Source of the DNA: Marinobacter sp. DY40_1A1 | GTDB taxonomy: Bacteria; Pseudomonadota; Gammaproteobacteria; Pseudomonadales; Oleiphilaceae | Length of the DNA: 64,000 nt | Assembly (NCBI RefSeq): GCF_016597815.1 | Contig: NZ_VCHA01000005.1 | Coordinates: 372,001 to 436,000 of the forward strand | Reading direction: 5' to 3' | Shown: positions 26,658 through 35,244 of the stretch, piece by piece | Numbering within the stretch: the stretch's first letter is position 1 | Layout: every line of letters starts with the position of its first letter | Position numbers and translations under genes: made by a program | Notes under the pieces: model-generated | Databases searched by the model: none | Told to the model about the DNA's origin: nothing | Seen by the model: only the letters and a program-made list of their open reading frames with translations

Positions 26658-28274
26658 TCATTCGATCAAGGTTTTCGGGTTGAGCATGCCTTCGGGGTCG
26701 AAGGTGGTGCATAAAGACCGAATCGCCAGCATTCCAAGTTCACCTTTTTCAATCGGCAGGAAGGGCGCGTGGTCTTTGCCAACTCCGTGCTGATGGCTGA
26801 TGGTGCCACGGTTGCGCACGATAAGTTCAGAGGTGGTGTTCTTCAGGTGTTTCCAGCGGGCCAGAGTTTCGTCGTAGCTGTCTGCAACCCGGAATACGTA
26901 GGTTGTGTAAATGCTGCAGCCCTGTCCATAAAAGTGCGACAAATGAGTGAATACATGAGCCCTTTCGTTTTTGCTTTCTTCCCGGCTCTGCAAACTGGTG
27001 CGAAGGCTGTTTTCCATCAGGCCTAGCAGACTGTCTACGTTTTCCCAGTCGGTCGCTGTTTCAAGCGTGTCCACCGCGTAGCCCAGCTGCCATAGTGCCT
27101 CTCTGAGGTAGGGCATGGTAAAACGCTTTTCCGACCATTTCTTGCCAAGCCGGGTACCGGTGTACACACCTTTGTACTCCGAGCAGATGCGTTTTGCCTC
27201 CTGTTTGGCGCTGGCACATTGATGTTTGCTGCCAGTCAGCCCGAAGGTCATCATGCATTTGCCTTCAGCAGCTCCGCGCAGGGACAGAACTTTTTCCATC
27301 ACACCGATAAGGTGAGGGTGCCCGGCCAGTGCAAGTTGAGTTTCTGTTTCAATGGCATTGCTGAGGCGCAGCATGGAAAGCTGTGTGCGGTTTTGAACCA
27401 GCTTGCGACATGCGGTGCGTGCTTTGTCCCAATCCGGGAAAAACACAACGTGAAAGCTTTCCTGTTCTGCCAGGCGGCTAACCCGAACTTTCACCTCAGT
27501 AATCAACCCAACCCGACCTTCGGAACCCAGGATCATCTCGCGAATGTCCGGCCCGGCACTTGAGGCTGGAATGGATGGAATGTCGAGCGTGCCTTTCAGT
27601 GTTTCAACTCGAGCGCCTGCAAACAGCTGTTCAATTCTGCCATAGCGCAGGGATTGCTGGCCGCTTGAACGGGTAGCTACCCAACCGCCTACGGTAGAGA
27701 GTTCGAACGACTGGGGGAAGTGGCCAAGAGTGTAGCCGTGAGCGCGCAGTTGCGACTCAACCAGTGGGCCTGGAGTGCCAGCACCGAACGTTGCAATCTG
27801 GCTTTCCCGGTCAAGATCCATAAGGCGGTTCATTCTGCCCATGTCTACAGTAAGTACGGGCTTGTCGCCAGCTAGCGGGTTGATGTGCCCGGCAACGCTG
27901 GTACCACCACCGTATGGGATAACATCGATTTTGTTGGCTTGTGCATACTGGAGCAGCTTCTGTACGTCCAGACTGCTTTCAGGGCGGGCAACGCCATCGG
28001 GGAAAACCTTGAATTCGCCACTGCGCATGGCTAACCAGTCATCAAGACTCTGGCCACGGGAATAGCGAACACGAGTATCGGGGGTGGTGTCGATCAAGGC
28101 GTCAACGGTGGCGTCAGCCGGAAGACGTGAGTCAGGAACCTTGGCGCAGACAGACTCAAGGGTGGCTTCACTCAGAGGTTGGCTTGCCCCTATGCGCTCT
28201 GAAAGAAAGCCCTGGCCCTGTGCGGGAAGCTCCAGGCTGAATTGTTCATCGCCCCAACCGTTCCAACGTCGCAT
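26658..28274 (-). CDS. FAD-linked oxidase, alkyldihydroxyacetonephosphate synthase (AGPS) homologue
   Basis: ATG 28274, nine bases after gggag, gives 538 residues starting MRRWNGWGDEQF, which matches the RWNGWG opening of AGPS. The PCMH FAD domain is clear (VIPYGGGTSVAGHINP, then HFPQSFELSTVGGWVATRSS), and the C-terminus has RNRGTISHQHGVGKDHAPF and FDPEGMLNPKTLI. In eukaryotic AGPS the equivalent of SHQHGVGK is SHHHGVGK; one His of that run is Gln here. AGPS swaps the acyl chain of acyl-DHAP for a fatty alcohol, making the ether bond of ether lipids. The bacterial homologues are not well characterised. This gene heads an operon with GlpD-like and FGGY kinase genes. Confidence 0.82.
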   Translation of the reverse strand: MRRWNGWGDEQFSLELPAQGQGFLSERIGASQPLSEATLESVCAKVPDSRLPADATVDALIDTTPDTRVRYSRGQSLDDWLAMRSGEFKVFPDGVARPESSLDVQKLLQYAQANKIDVIPYGGGTSVAGHINPLAGDKPVLTVDMGRMNRLMDLDRESQIATFGAGTPGPLVESQLRAHGYTLGHFPQSFELSTVGGWVATRSSGQQSLRYGRIEQLFAGARVETLKGTLDIPSIPASSAGPDIREMILGSEGRVGLITEVKVRVSRLAEQESFHVVFFPDWDKARTACRKLVQNRTQLSMLRLSNAIETETQLALAGHPHLIGVMEKVLSLRGAAEGKCMMTFGLTGSKHQCASAKQEAKRICSEYKGVYTGTRLGKKWSEKRFTMPYLREALWQLGYAVDTLETATDWENVDSLLGLMENSLRTSLQSREESKNERAHVFTHLSHFYGQGCSIYTTYVFRVADSYDETLARWKHLKNTTSELIVRNRGTISHQHGVGKDHAPFLPIEKGELGMLAIRSLCTTFDPEGMLNPKTLIE

Positions 28275-28397
28275 CAACATACACTCCCGTTATCAATTGA
28301 ATAGCGTTCATTCTATCGATTTATCGGGCGGGTACACTGTCCCATGGCGACATTGGTTGTGTCATTTGCCGCCATGAACACTAACACTGGAAATCTG

Positions 28398-29051
28398 CTA
28401 GCCGTTGGTGCGCAGACGTTCTCTGAGTTGCTCAAGGCGTTTGCGGATTTCTTCCCGGCGGGGCTGATCATTCGCTGCAGGCGTCGCTGGGGTGGGCAGG
28501 CTGGAAGTGCTTGGTGTCTCGGCTGGACCTTCAGCTTGGTCAAGGTCGTCCGCACCGGCGGAGAAGGTCATACCGGAACGATCGTCAGGCTCTGGAAAAT
28601 AAAGGTTTTCCAGTTTTCCGCCGCGATCCAGAATTACGCGGTTTGGATGAACAGAGCGAAGTTTGGCGTTGCCGGGCAATTCATCGCCCACAAGAAAAAC
28701 ATCTGTTTTGCTTTTGTCATTCTCGATGAGGGCGCTGCCCGGGAATTCGCCGTCGGCTGCCAGAACCCCCCGGAGAAAGATTCTCAGATTGGTTTCTGGC
28801 AAATCCTCAGTGCTTTCTTCAGCCTCGATCTGGCCGATTTGCGCTGTGCCAAACAGTTCCAAAGATGCTAGCGGTAATTTGGGTGTATTACGCTTATCTT
28901 CCAGAGGTTGTGTGACAGCCGTTTTCCCCTGTGGGGCAATGTTGCTTTGGGTTTGCCAGAACCCATAGCTCTGCCATGCGGTAACGCCCACCATGGCCAA
29001 CCCTGCGACAATGGCCAGTGCGGGTGGAACCTTTGGGTTTATAGAGAGCAT
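28398..29051 (-). CDS. gspC: Type II secretion inner-membrane protein GspC, short form
   Basis: ATG 29051 is chosen because agga lies six bases upstream; the longer frame has poor ribosome sites. The 217-residue product has a short cytoplasmic start, one membrane segment (ALAIVAGLAMVGVTAW), a linker, and an HR domain (LASLELFGTAQIG, ALIENDKSKTDVFLVGDELPG, VILDRGGKLENLYFPE). It then ends in a Pro/Ser/Thr-rich stretch and a charged helix rather than a PDZ domain. GspC links the inner-membrane platform to the GspD secretin. It is divergent from gspE-M, as xcpP is from xcpR-Z in Pseudomonas aeruginosa, but no gspD follows it. Confidence 0.82.
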   Translation of the reverse strand: MLSINPKVPPALAIVAGLAMVGVTAWQSYGFWQTQSNIAPQGKTAVTQPLEDKRNTPKLPLASLELFGTAQIGQIEAEESTEDLPETNLRIFLRGVLAADGEFPGSALIENDKSKTDVFLVGDELPGNAKLRSVHPNRVILDRGGKLENLYFPEPDDRSGMTFSAGADDLDQAEGPAETPSTSSLPTPATPAANDQPRREEIRKRLEQLRERLRTNG

Positions 29052-29257
29052 TGATTGTCCTGAATGCACGTTCGCAAGCTGCCAAATACCGTTGATCATT
29101 AAAGGCAGGCTGAGAACCACTGCCGTGAAAACGCTGAAAGTACCACAGGTTATCAGAATAACGTCTTTTATTGGGAGTATAGTGTACAGGGTTATTCAGC
29201 AGGCCTATATCCTGTGGTAGCCTTCTCTGATCCTATAAAACAGAAAGGGTTTCAGAG

Positions 29258-29273
29258 TGTGCGCGTGCGCACA
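29258..29273. promoter_or_regulatory. Perfect palindrome in the gspC-gspE intergenic region
   Basis: TGTGCGCGTGCGCACA has seven-base arms around a GT centre. It lies 35 bases before the gspE start, between divergent secretion genes. It may be an operator or a leader hairpin; no known regulator site is recognised. Confidence 0.35.
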
Positions 29274-29307
29274 AAACCCCGATTGCCCGATAATAACGAG
29301 GACAACC

Positions 29308-30816
29308 TTGACCACAGAAACCGAACTTCAGCCGCAGGATGCTCCGCTGGGTCGTCTGCCCTTTACCTTTGCAAAGCGCAACGGCGTAATTCTGACGCGC
29401 TCAGAAGAAGGCAACCCGGTTATTCTGGTCAGGCCCGGTGCTCCTCACTCTGCATTGGCAGAAGCCAACCGCATCAGCGGCGGCCGTGCCCGGTTTACGA
29501 CCATCGATCCAAATCACTTTGATCATGCGCTGAATGCCGCGTATCAGAACGACTCTGCCGAAGCCATGCAAATGGTAGAGGGGATTGGTGATGATATGGA
29601 TTTGGCGTCCCTTGCCGATTCGGTACCGGAAACGGAAGACCTTTTGGAGCAAGAAGACGACGCACCGATAATCCGACTGATCAACGCGATTCTCACTGAG
29701 GCCGTAAAAAGCAGTGCCTCGGACGTGCACATTGAAACCTATGAGAAACGCCTGGTGGTTCGGTTTCGTGTAGATGGTGTTTTACGGGAGGTTGTACAGC
29801 CAAAGCGGGCATTGGCACCTTTACTGGTTTCCCGGATCAAGGTTATGGCAAAGCTGGATATCGCCGAAAAGCGGGTACCGCAGGACGGACGGATTGCTCT
29901 GAGGGTAGCAGGCCGTGAAGTCGATATTCGCGTATCCACAATGCCTTCATCCAGTGGTGAGCGGGTTGTGTTGCGATTGCTGGACAAGCAGGCGGGCGCT
30001 ATTCACCTGGAATCTCTGGGCATGGCCCCGGATGATTTGAAAATCCTGCGTAAGCTGATTCACCGGCCATACGGCATTTTGCTGGTTACAGGGCCGACGG
30101 GTTCGGGTAAATCCACAACGCTCTATGCCTCATTGCAGGAAATAAATGATCGTAGTCGCAATATCCTGACGGTTGAGGACCCTATTGAGTATAACCTGCC
30201 GGGCATTGGACAAACCCAGGTAAACCCGAAGGTTGAAATGACCTTTGCACGAGGTTTGCGAGCGATTCTCCGTCAAGACCCGGATGTGGTAATGATTGGT
30301 GAAATCCGGGATCTCGAAACGGCTGAAATTGCCGTCCAGGCCAGCCTCACTGGCCACCTTGTGCTATCCACACTGCACACCAATACTGCGGTAGGCGCCA
30401 TTACACGCCTCATGGATATGGGCATTGAGCCCTTCCTGATTTCATCAAGTCTGGTTGGAATCGTGGCTCAGCGCCTTGTAAGAGTCCTGTGCAAAGAGTG
30501 TCGCGAGGCCTACACACCAACTGAAGAGCATTGTGCATTCTTGCAGCAGGACTTTTCGAGACCTCCAACCATATACCGGGCTAAAGGGTGCGAGGAATGT
30601 AATCACCTGGGTTACCGCGGGCGGATTGGTATTTATGAGGTGGTAGAAATAACTGAGGAGATCAGCGCCTTGATTCACAAGCGTGCGGGTGAGTTGGATC
30701 TGGAGCGCGAAGCCCGTATTAAAGGCCCGAGTATTCACTCAGACGGTGTCCGAAAGATCCTGGAAGGTATTACCACGGTGGAAGAGGTGCTCCGTGTAAC
30801 GCACCGGGGCCAGTAA
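29308..30816 (+). CDS. gspE: Type II secretion ATPase GspE
   Basis: TTG 29308 is taken as the start because gagga sits five bases before it and the product then opens like other GspE proteins; the frame further upstream crosses a palindrome. The 502-residue protein has a GspE N-terminal domain, the Asp-box region ASDVHIETY, Walker [10 protein letters not shown] (262-270), the His-box [12 protein letters not shown], and the tetracysteine zinc motif CKEC-CEEC. It powers pseudopilus assembly at the cytoplasmic face. It starts the gspEFGHIJKLM operon and ends three bases before gspF. Confidence 0.95.
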   Translation: MTTETELQPQDAPLGRLPFTFAKRNGVILTRSEEGNPVILVRPGAPHSALAEANRISGGRARFTTIDPNHFDHALNAAYQNDSAEAMQMVEGIGDDMDLASLADSVPETEDLLEQEDDAPIIRLINAILTEAVKSSASDVHIETYEKRLVVRFRVDGVLREVVQPKRALAPLLVSRIKVMAKLDIAEKRVPQDGRIALRVAGREVDIRVSTMPSSSGERVVLRLLDKQAGAIHLESLGMAPDDLKILRKLIHRPYGILLVTGPTGSGKSTTLYASLQEINDRSRNILTVEDPIEYNLPGIGQTQVNPKVEMTFARGLRAILRQDPDVVMIGEIRDLETAEIAVQASLTGHLVLSTLHTNTAVGAITRLMDMGIEPFLISSSLVGIVAQRLVRVLCKECREAYTPTEEHCAFLQQDFSRPPTIYRAKGCEECNHLGYRGRIGIYEVVEITEEISALIHKRAGELDLEREARIKGPSIHSDGVRKILEGITTVEEVLRVTHRGQ

Positions 30817-30819
30817 GCC

Positions 30820-32031
30820 ATGCCTGCCTACGAATACAAGGCCCTGGATGCAAAGGGCAAACAAAGACAGGGAGTAGTCGAGGCCGACGCACCACGTGCT
30901 GTGCGCCAGCAACTCAGGGAAAAGGGCCTTATACCACTTGCGGTTGAGCCGGCCGTACAGAAGCGCACCCCGACTAACCCCTTAAGCAGTGGAGGTTCGT
31001 TAGCCGCTGCAGATCTTGCACTGGTCACACGCCAACTGGCAACCTTGATCCAGTCTGGTATCCCTATTGAACAGGCGCTATCGGCTGCGGCTCAGCAAAC
31101 CGCAAAGCCACGTATCCGCAGCATGCTCATCGCCATCCGTGCGAAAGTCATGGAAGGCTATACGTTGGCAGATAGCCTTGGAGAATTTCCGAAAGCCTTC
31201 CCGCGTCTTTACCGCTCAACCGTTGCAGCCGGGGAGCATGCAGGGCATCTGGATCTTGTACTTAACCGGCTGGCGGATTACACCGAGAACCGTCAGGAAG
31301 CGCGTCAGAAAATCCAGCTGGCAGCAATCTATCCAATTATTCTGAGTTTTGTGGCGATTGCCATTGTGGTGTTCCTGCTGACATATGTGGTGCCGGATAT
31401 CATTGATGTGTTTCTCAAGCAGGGCCAGGAATTGCCAGCTCTTACACAAGCTATGTTGGCTATGTCGGAATTTCTTACCAGTTACGGTGTCTATGTCTTT
31501 GTTCTTCTGGTTTTAGCGATTATGGCGTTCCGTTTCGCATTAACCAAAGCGGCATTCCGGATGCGTTTTCATAAACGCCTGCTGCATTTGCCGTTGTTTT
31601 CCGGCATGGTTCGCGGGGTAAACACAGCCCGATATGCGAGTACACTTAGCATCCTGACAACCAGTGGTGTGCCTCTGGTGGATGCCATGAGAATTGCGGG
31701 CGAGGTGCTATCCAATGATTATTTACGACAGCAGCTACGGGAAGCAGCCCGCAAAGTTAGTGAGGGCGGTTCCTTGCATCGGGCATTGGATCAGTCCGGC
31801 TATTTTCCGCCGATGATGTTGCACATGATTGCGAGTGGAGAAGCCAGCGGTGAGTTGGATAGCATGTTGGAGCGCACCGCCAATATGCAGGAAAAGACAC
31901 TGCAAGCCAAAATTGCCGCCATCGTTGGGCTTTTTGAGCCCATGATGCTGTTGATTATGGGCGTGGTCGTTCTGATCATTGTGATGGCCATAATGCTACC
32001 CATACTGAATATGAGTAATCTTGTCGGATAG
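30820..32031 (+). CDS. gspF: Type II secretion inner-membrane platform protein GspF
   Basis: The 403-residue protein has the double GspF domain: two related helical cytoplasmic domains (LVTRQLATLIQSGIPIEQAL and ARYASTLSILTTSGVPLVDAM) each followed by membrane segments, three in all, and a C-terminal GVVVLIIVMAIMLPI. GspF is the polytopic core that couples GspE to pseudopilin assembly. Length and layout are normal for the family. It follows gspE by three bases. Confidence 0.95.
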   Translation: MPAYEYKALDAKGKQRQGVVEADAPRAVRQQLREKGLIPLAVEPAVQKRTPTNPLSSGGSLAAADLALVTRQLATLIQSGIPIEQALSAAAQQTAKPRIRSMLIAIRAKVMEGYTLADSLGEFPKAFPRLYRSTVAAGEHAGHLDLVLNRLADYTENRQEARQKIQLAAIYPIILSFVAIAIVVFLLTYVVPDIIDVFLKQGQELPALTQAMLAMSEFLTSYGVYVFVLLVLAIMAFRFALTKAAFRMRFHKRLLHLPLFSGMVRGVNTARYASTLSILTTSGVPLVDAMRIAGEVLSNDYLRQQLREAARKVSEGGSLHRALDQSGYFPPMMLHMIASGEASGELDSMLERTANMQEKTLQAKIAAIVGLFEPMMLLIMGVVVLIIVMAIMLPILNMSNLVG

Positions 32032-32115
32032 TGCTGAAGCTTGACAATTAATCTATATAAACCAAAGCTTTAACTAACCTTTTTAAACCAAAATAAAGAG
32101 AGTGACGTAAAGACG

Positions 32116-32562
32116 ATGAAACAACTGAATAAACTAACATCCAGCCGGGGTTTCACCCTTATCGAAATCATGGTTGTCATGGTCATTCTTGGCCTGTTGG
32201 TGGCCGTTGTGGCGCCGAACATTATGGGCCGGAGTGACCAGGCGAAGGTGACTATTGCTGAAACCCAGCTGAAGAACCTTGCGGGAGCGTTGGACATGTA
32301 CCGACTGGACAACAGCCATTATCCCTCCACACAACAGGGCCTGGATGCATTGGTATCTCGCCCGAGCGGTAGCCCTGAACCTAAGAACTGGAACCCCGAT
32401 GGCTATATGAAAAGTGTACCCATGGATCCGTGGGGCAACGAATTTCAGTACGTGAGCCCGGGCAGGGATGGCGCCTACGACCTCTACTCCAAAGGATCTG
32501 ATGGTCAGGACGGCGGTGACGGCGACGCTGCAGACATCAGCGTATCGAATATCGGCAATTAA
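32116..32562 (+). CDS. gspG: Major pseudopilin GspG
   Basis: The 148-residue precursor has a short leader ending SSRG before FTLIEIMVVMVIL, the prepilin peptidase site with Glu at +5, and a hydrophobic helix. The C-terminal part has the GspG features DMYRLDNSHYPSTQQGLDAL, a DPWGNEF segment and an Asp/Gly-rich calcium-binding-like end (GSDGQDGGDGDAAD). It forms the shaft of the pseudopilus. An 84-base gap before it is the largest within the operon and could hold a separate promoter. Confidence 0.95.
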   Translation: MKQLNKLTSSRGFTLIEIMVVMVILGLLVAVVAPNIMGRSDQAKVTIAETQLKNLAGALDMYRLDNSHYPSTQQGLDALVSRPSGSPEPKNWNPDGYMKSVPMDPWGNEFQYVSPGRDGAYDLYSKGSDGQDGGDGDAADISVSNIGN

Positions 32563-32565
32563 TTG

Positions 32566-33105
32566 ATGAGGCGCACAGGGCCAGTAAACAACGACAGCGG
32601 TTTTACGCTGATTGAGATACTTGTTGTCCTGGTTCTTGTGGGCCTGCTTGCTGCTCTGGCGGTTTTTACCATGGGAGGGAACTCCCAGCAGCGTGAGCTG
32701 CAAAATGAAGTGCGGGAGCTATACCTGTTAATGCAGACCGCATCAGAACAGGCAGTGTTGAATAATCTCGAGCATGGTTTGCTCTTTGAAGAAAACGGTT
32801 ATCAGTTTGTTGCGTTTCAGGATGAATCCGGCGACTGGAAAGCTACAGGGGAGCGTATATTCCGAGCCAGAGACTTCCCAGATTGGTTGGTTGCCACCCG
32901 GTTTATCGAGAGTGACGCACCGAGGCTGGCGTCCGTTGAGGACAAACTAAGGCCCGATCTGGTGTTTTTCTCCAGTGGCGAAACCACGCCTTTTGAACTT
33001 GAGTTCACCATTGGTAGCCAGACGGACTACACCCACATTTTGGCATCGGATGGCATTTCTCCCATCGAGTGGCGCAAACCCGGCGATGAGGGTAGCGACC
33101 GATGA
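32566..33105 (+). CDS. gspH: Minor pseudopilin GspH
   Basis: ATG 32566 gives 179 residues with a prepilin leader (processing before FTLIEILVVLVLVGLLAAL) and a beta-rich GspH C-terminal domain. The stretch HGLLFEENGYQFVAFQDESG is typical. GspH joins the tip complex of the pseudopilus. It starts three bases after gspG and its stop overlaps the gspI start as ATGA. Confidence 0.87.
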   Translation: MRRTGPVNNDSGFTLIEILVVLVLVGLLAALAVFTMGGNSQQRELQNEVRELYLLMQTASEQAVLNNLEHGLLFEENGYQFVAFQDESGDWKATGERIFRARDFPDWLVATRFIESDAPRLASVEDKLRPDLVFFSSGETTPFELEFTIGSQTDYTHILASDGISPIEWRKPGDEGSDR

Positions 33106-33503
33106 GGCCTCACACCCATGCCAAGCTCCCGAATTACGGCAAAGGCTTCACTCTCATTGAAGTGATGATCGCACTGCTGGTGTTCGGCCTGATCGCAACC
33201 GCTTCAGCGGAGGTGGCCAGTCAGTACATCTCCAGCTATGAGCGCATCCGGGACAAAACCCTTGCCGGGTGGCTAGCCGACAATCGCATGAACGAAATTC
33301 GCTTGGATAAAAGCCTGCCAGGCATATCCGAGAACTCTAAAGATAGAGACTACGGCCCTTACCGCTGGCAAGTGACCACGAAAGTCATGGCCACCGCCGA
33401 ACCTAAAATGCGCCGTGTAGAAGTTGAAGTTGCTCGTTACCGGGACGGTAGTTCAAAGTCTTACCCGGTCCATACGCTCTCTGCTTTCGTAGGCCAAAAA
33501 TGA
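33102..33503 (+). CDS. gspI: Minor pseudopilin GspI
   Basis: This 133-residue pseudopilin has a slightly long leader of about 14 residues before FTLIEVMIALLVFGLIATA, and the GspI pattern LADNRMNEIRL followed by a short beta domain. GspI, J and K form the pseudopilus tip. Both ends overlap neighbours by four bases (ATGA), indicating translational coupling with gspH and gspJ. Confidence 0.92.
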   Translation: MRPHTHAKLPNYGKGFTLIEVMIALLVFGLIATASAEVASQYISSYERIRDKTLAGWLADNRMNEIRLDKSLPGISENSKDRDYGPYRWQVTTKVMATAEPKMRRVEVEVARYRDGSSKSYPVHTLSAFVGQK

Positions 33504-34225
33504 GAGACGTTAAGGGCCTGCGGGGCTTTACGCTTCTTGAGGTGATGGTAGCCATAAGCATCACTGCGGTTATCGGCATCGGCGTCTGGCAGGTTTTAAA
33601 TAATGTGATCGCTTCCCGAGATCGCGTGGATGAGCTTTCCGAAAGCTTCGATGGCCTGCAGAGGGCCATGCTCCTTATGGAGCGGGATATCATGCAGATT
33701 GTTAACCGATCCGCACGAGATATCTACGGTGATTTCAAGCCGGCATTAACGAGTCGCGAAGATGATTTTTCCCTTATGCTGACCCGGCAGGGTTGGCGTA
33801 ATCCCCTCGGGATAAGGCGCAGTAGCTTGCAGCGGGTTGGCTGGGAATATACAGGCAGTGAACTGCGGCGGCGTTATTGGCCTACTGTGGACCAGGGTCA
33901 GGAGGACAACAGCCAGGACCTCCTGCTTCTGGATGGCGTTACCGCCTTTGATTTGCGGTTTATGAACGATCAGAACAGCTGGGAGCCGGAATGGCCCCCG
34001 GAACAAGCCATGGCTTCGTTAAGCCCCGGTACACGTCCGGAAATAGCCTTTCCTCTAGCGATAGAAATCACCCTGGAGCACGAGCGTTTTGGTGAGATCG
34101 TGCGAACCTTTGTGCTGCCCGACTTCGATCTTGAAGGTGCTCAGGGTCTTCTGGACCAGTTGAAGCAGGCGAACGACAAAGCAGCTGAAGAAGAAGCTGC
34201 GGGCACGTCGGGGCAAGGGGGGTAG
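33500..34225 (+). CDS. gspJ: Minor pseudopilin GspJ
   Basis: The 241-residue protein opens with MRDVKGLRG then FTLLEVMVAISITAV, the type IV prepilin-like site, and continues with the GspJ marker RAMLLMERDIMQIVNRSARD. It contributes to the tip complex that binds exoprotein. A charged, alanine-rich C-terminal tail (NDKAAEEEAAGTSGQGG) is not part of the fold. It is 6 bases before gspK. Confidence 0.93.
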   Translation: MRDVKGLRGFTLLEVMVAISITAVIGIGVWQVLNNVIASRDRVDELSESFDGLQRAMLLMERDIMQIVNRSARDIYGDFKPALTSREDDFSLMLTRQGWRNPLGIRRSSLQRVGWEYTGSELRRRYWPTVDQGQEDNSQDLLLLDGVTAFDLRFMNDQNSWEPEWPPEQAMASLSPGTRPEIAFPLAIEITLEHERFGEIVRTFVLPDFDLEGAQGLLDQLKQANDKAAEEEAAGTSGQGG

Positions 34226-34231
34226 AATGCT

Positions 34232-35242
34232 ATGACTATGCACTCCTATGATTCGGGCCCGAACACCCAGCAGGGTGTTGCGCTGATTATGGTCCTGCTC
34301 GCCATGGCCCTGGTGGTCATGCTGGCATCCGGAATGAGCCAGCAACAAAATGTGCGGGTATTCAAAGCCGGCCATTACCTGGCACAGCAACAAGGCCAGA
34401 GTATTGCCTTGGGTGCGGAAGCATTCGCCAGGCAGATTCTGGTGAGGGATTTTGAAGAAGATAAAGAAGATAACCTGATGGTCGACAGCCTGGATGAATT
34501 CTGGGCCAAGAACGCCGCTATCCTGCCCCTCGATAACAATGGCGTAGCAGAGGTGCAGATAGACGACCTTGGAGGACGGATTAACCTGAATGATCTGGTT
34601 ATTGGTAAGGGGCAGGTGGATCCGATAACCAAAGACCGCCTTGCCCGTTTGCTTGTGGCGCTGGGCATTACAGGCATTTCTGCGGATGCCCTGGTTGACT
34701 GGGTAGATCCTGACGACCAGACAATCAGTGCCTATGGCGCAGAAGACGGGCAATACCTTATGGCAGAGCCAGGTTACCGTGCGGCAAACCAGCCTTTTGT
34801 GAGCGTGTCTGAACTTCGCTTGATAGAAGGTATGACTGAAGAAATCTATGTCGCTTTGCGCCCCCATGTTACGGCCTTGCCGGTGAATGGGTTGGGCATC
34901 AATGTGAACACGGCAACGGCCGAAGTATTGATGTCGCTGTATGATGAATTGTCGTCTGCTCAGGCTGAGTCTATTGTTGAAAAGCGTGAAGAAAAGCGAT
35001 TTGAAAATCTTCAGGATTTTCTCGCACTCCCGGAGCTTGCCGCATCTGGCCTGAAGCCCGTGGGATTGGGTTTGCAAACCCGTTTTTTTGAAGTTGTTTC
35101 ACGGATTACCTACGATAACCGTGTTGTAAATATGGTGAGTACAGTTTTCCGTAATCAGGAAGGGATTGTCCGGACGGTTCACAGGGATACCGGACAGAAG
35201 AACCGAATTACCAAAGAACCCTACACCATCTCGGAAGGATAA
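34232..35242 (+). CDS. gspK: Minor pseudopilin GspK
   Basis: The 336-residue protein is the large tip pseudopilin. Its leader ends QQG before VALIMVLLAMALVVML and it lacks the +5 Glu, as is normal for GspK. The body has the conserved LGGRINLNDLV segment near a SAM-like helical domain (NVNTATAEVLMSLYDEL). GspK caps the pseudopilus. ATG 34232 is used; ATG 34227 leads to an immediate stop. Confidence 0.92.
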   Translation: MTMHSYDSGPNTQQGVALIMVLLAMALVVMLASGMSQQQNVRVFKAGHYLAQQQGQSIALGAEAFARQILVRDFEEDKEDNLMVDSLDEFWAKNAAILPLDNNGVAEVQIDDLGGRINLNDLVIGKGQVDPITKDRLARLLVALGITGISADALVDWVDPDDQTISAYGAEDGQYLMAEPGYRAANQPFVSVSELRLIEGMTEEIYVALRPHVTALPVNGLGINVNTATAEVLMSLYDELSSAQAESIVEKREEKRFENLQDFLALPELAASGLKPVGLGLQTRFFEVVSRITYDNRVVNMVSTVFRNQEGIVRTVHRDTGQKNRITKEPYTISEG

Positions 35243-35244
35243 CC

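Noticed and set aside
32041..32063. Possible sigma-70 promoter before gspG (TTGACA near TATAAA)
   Set aside because: The two hexamers are only about nine bases apart, too close for a promoter, so no call is made.
34055..35077. 340-codon minus-strand frame opposite gspK
   Set aside because: gspK is well supported by its pseudopilin motif and operon position; the antisense frame has no ribosome site or known motif.
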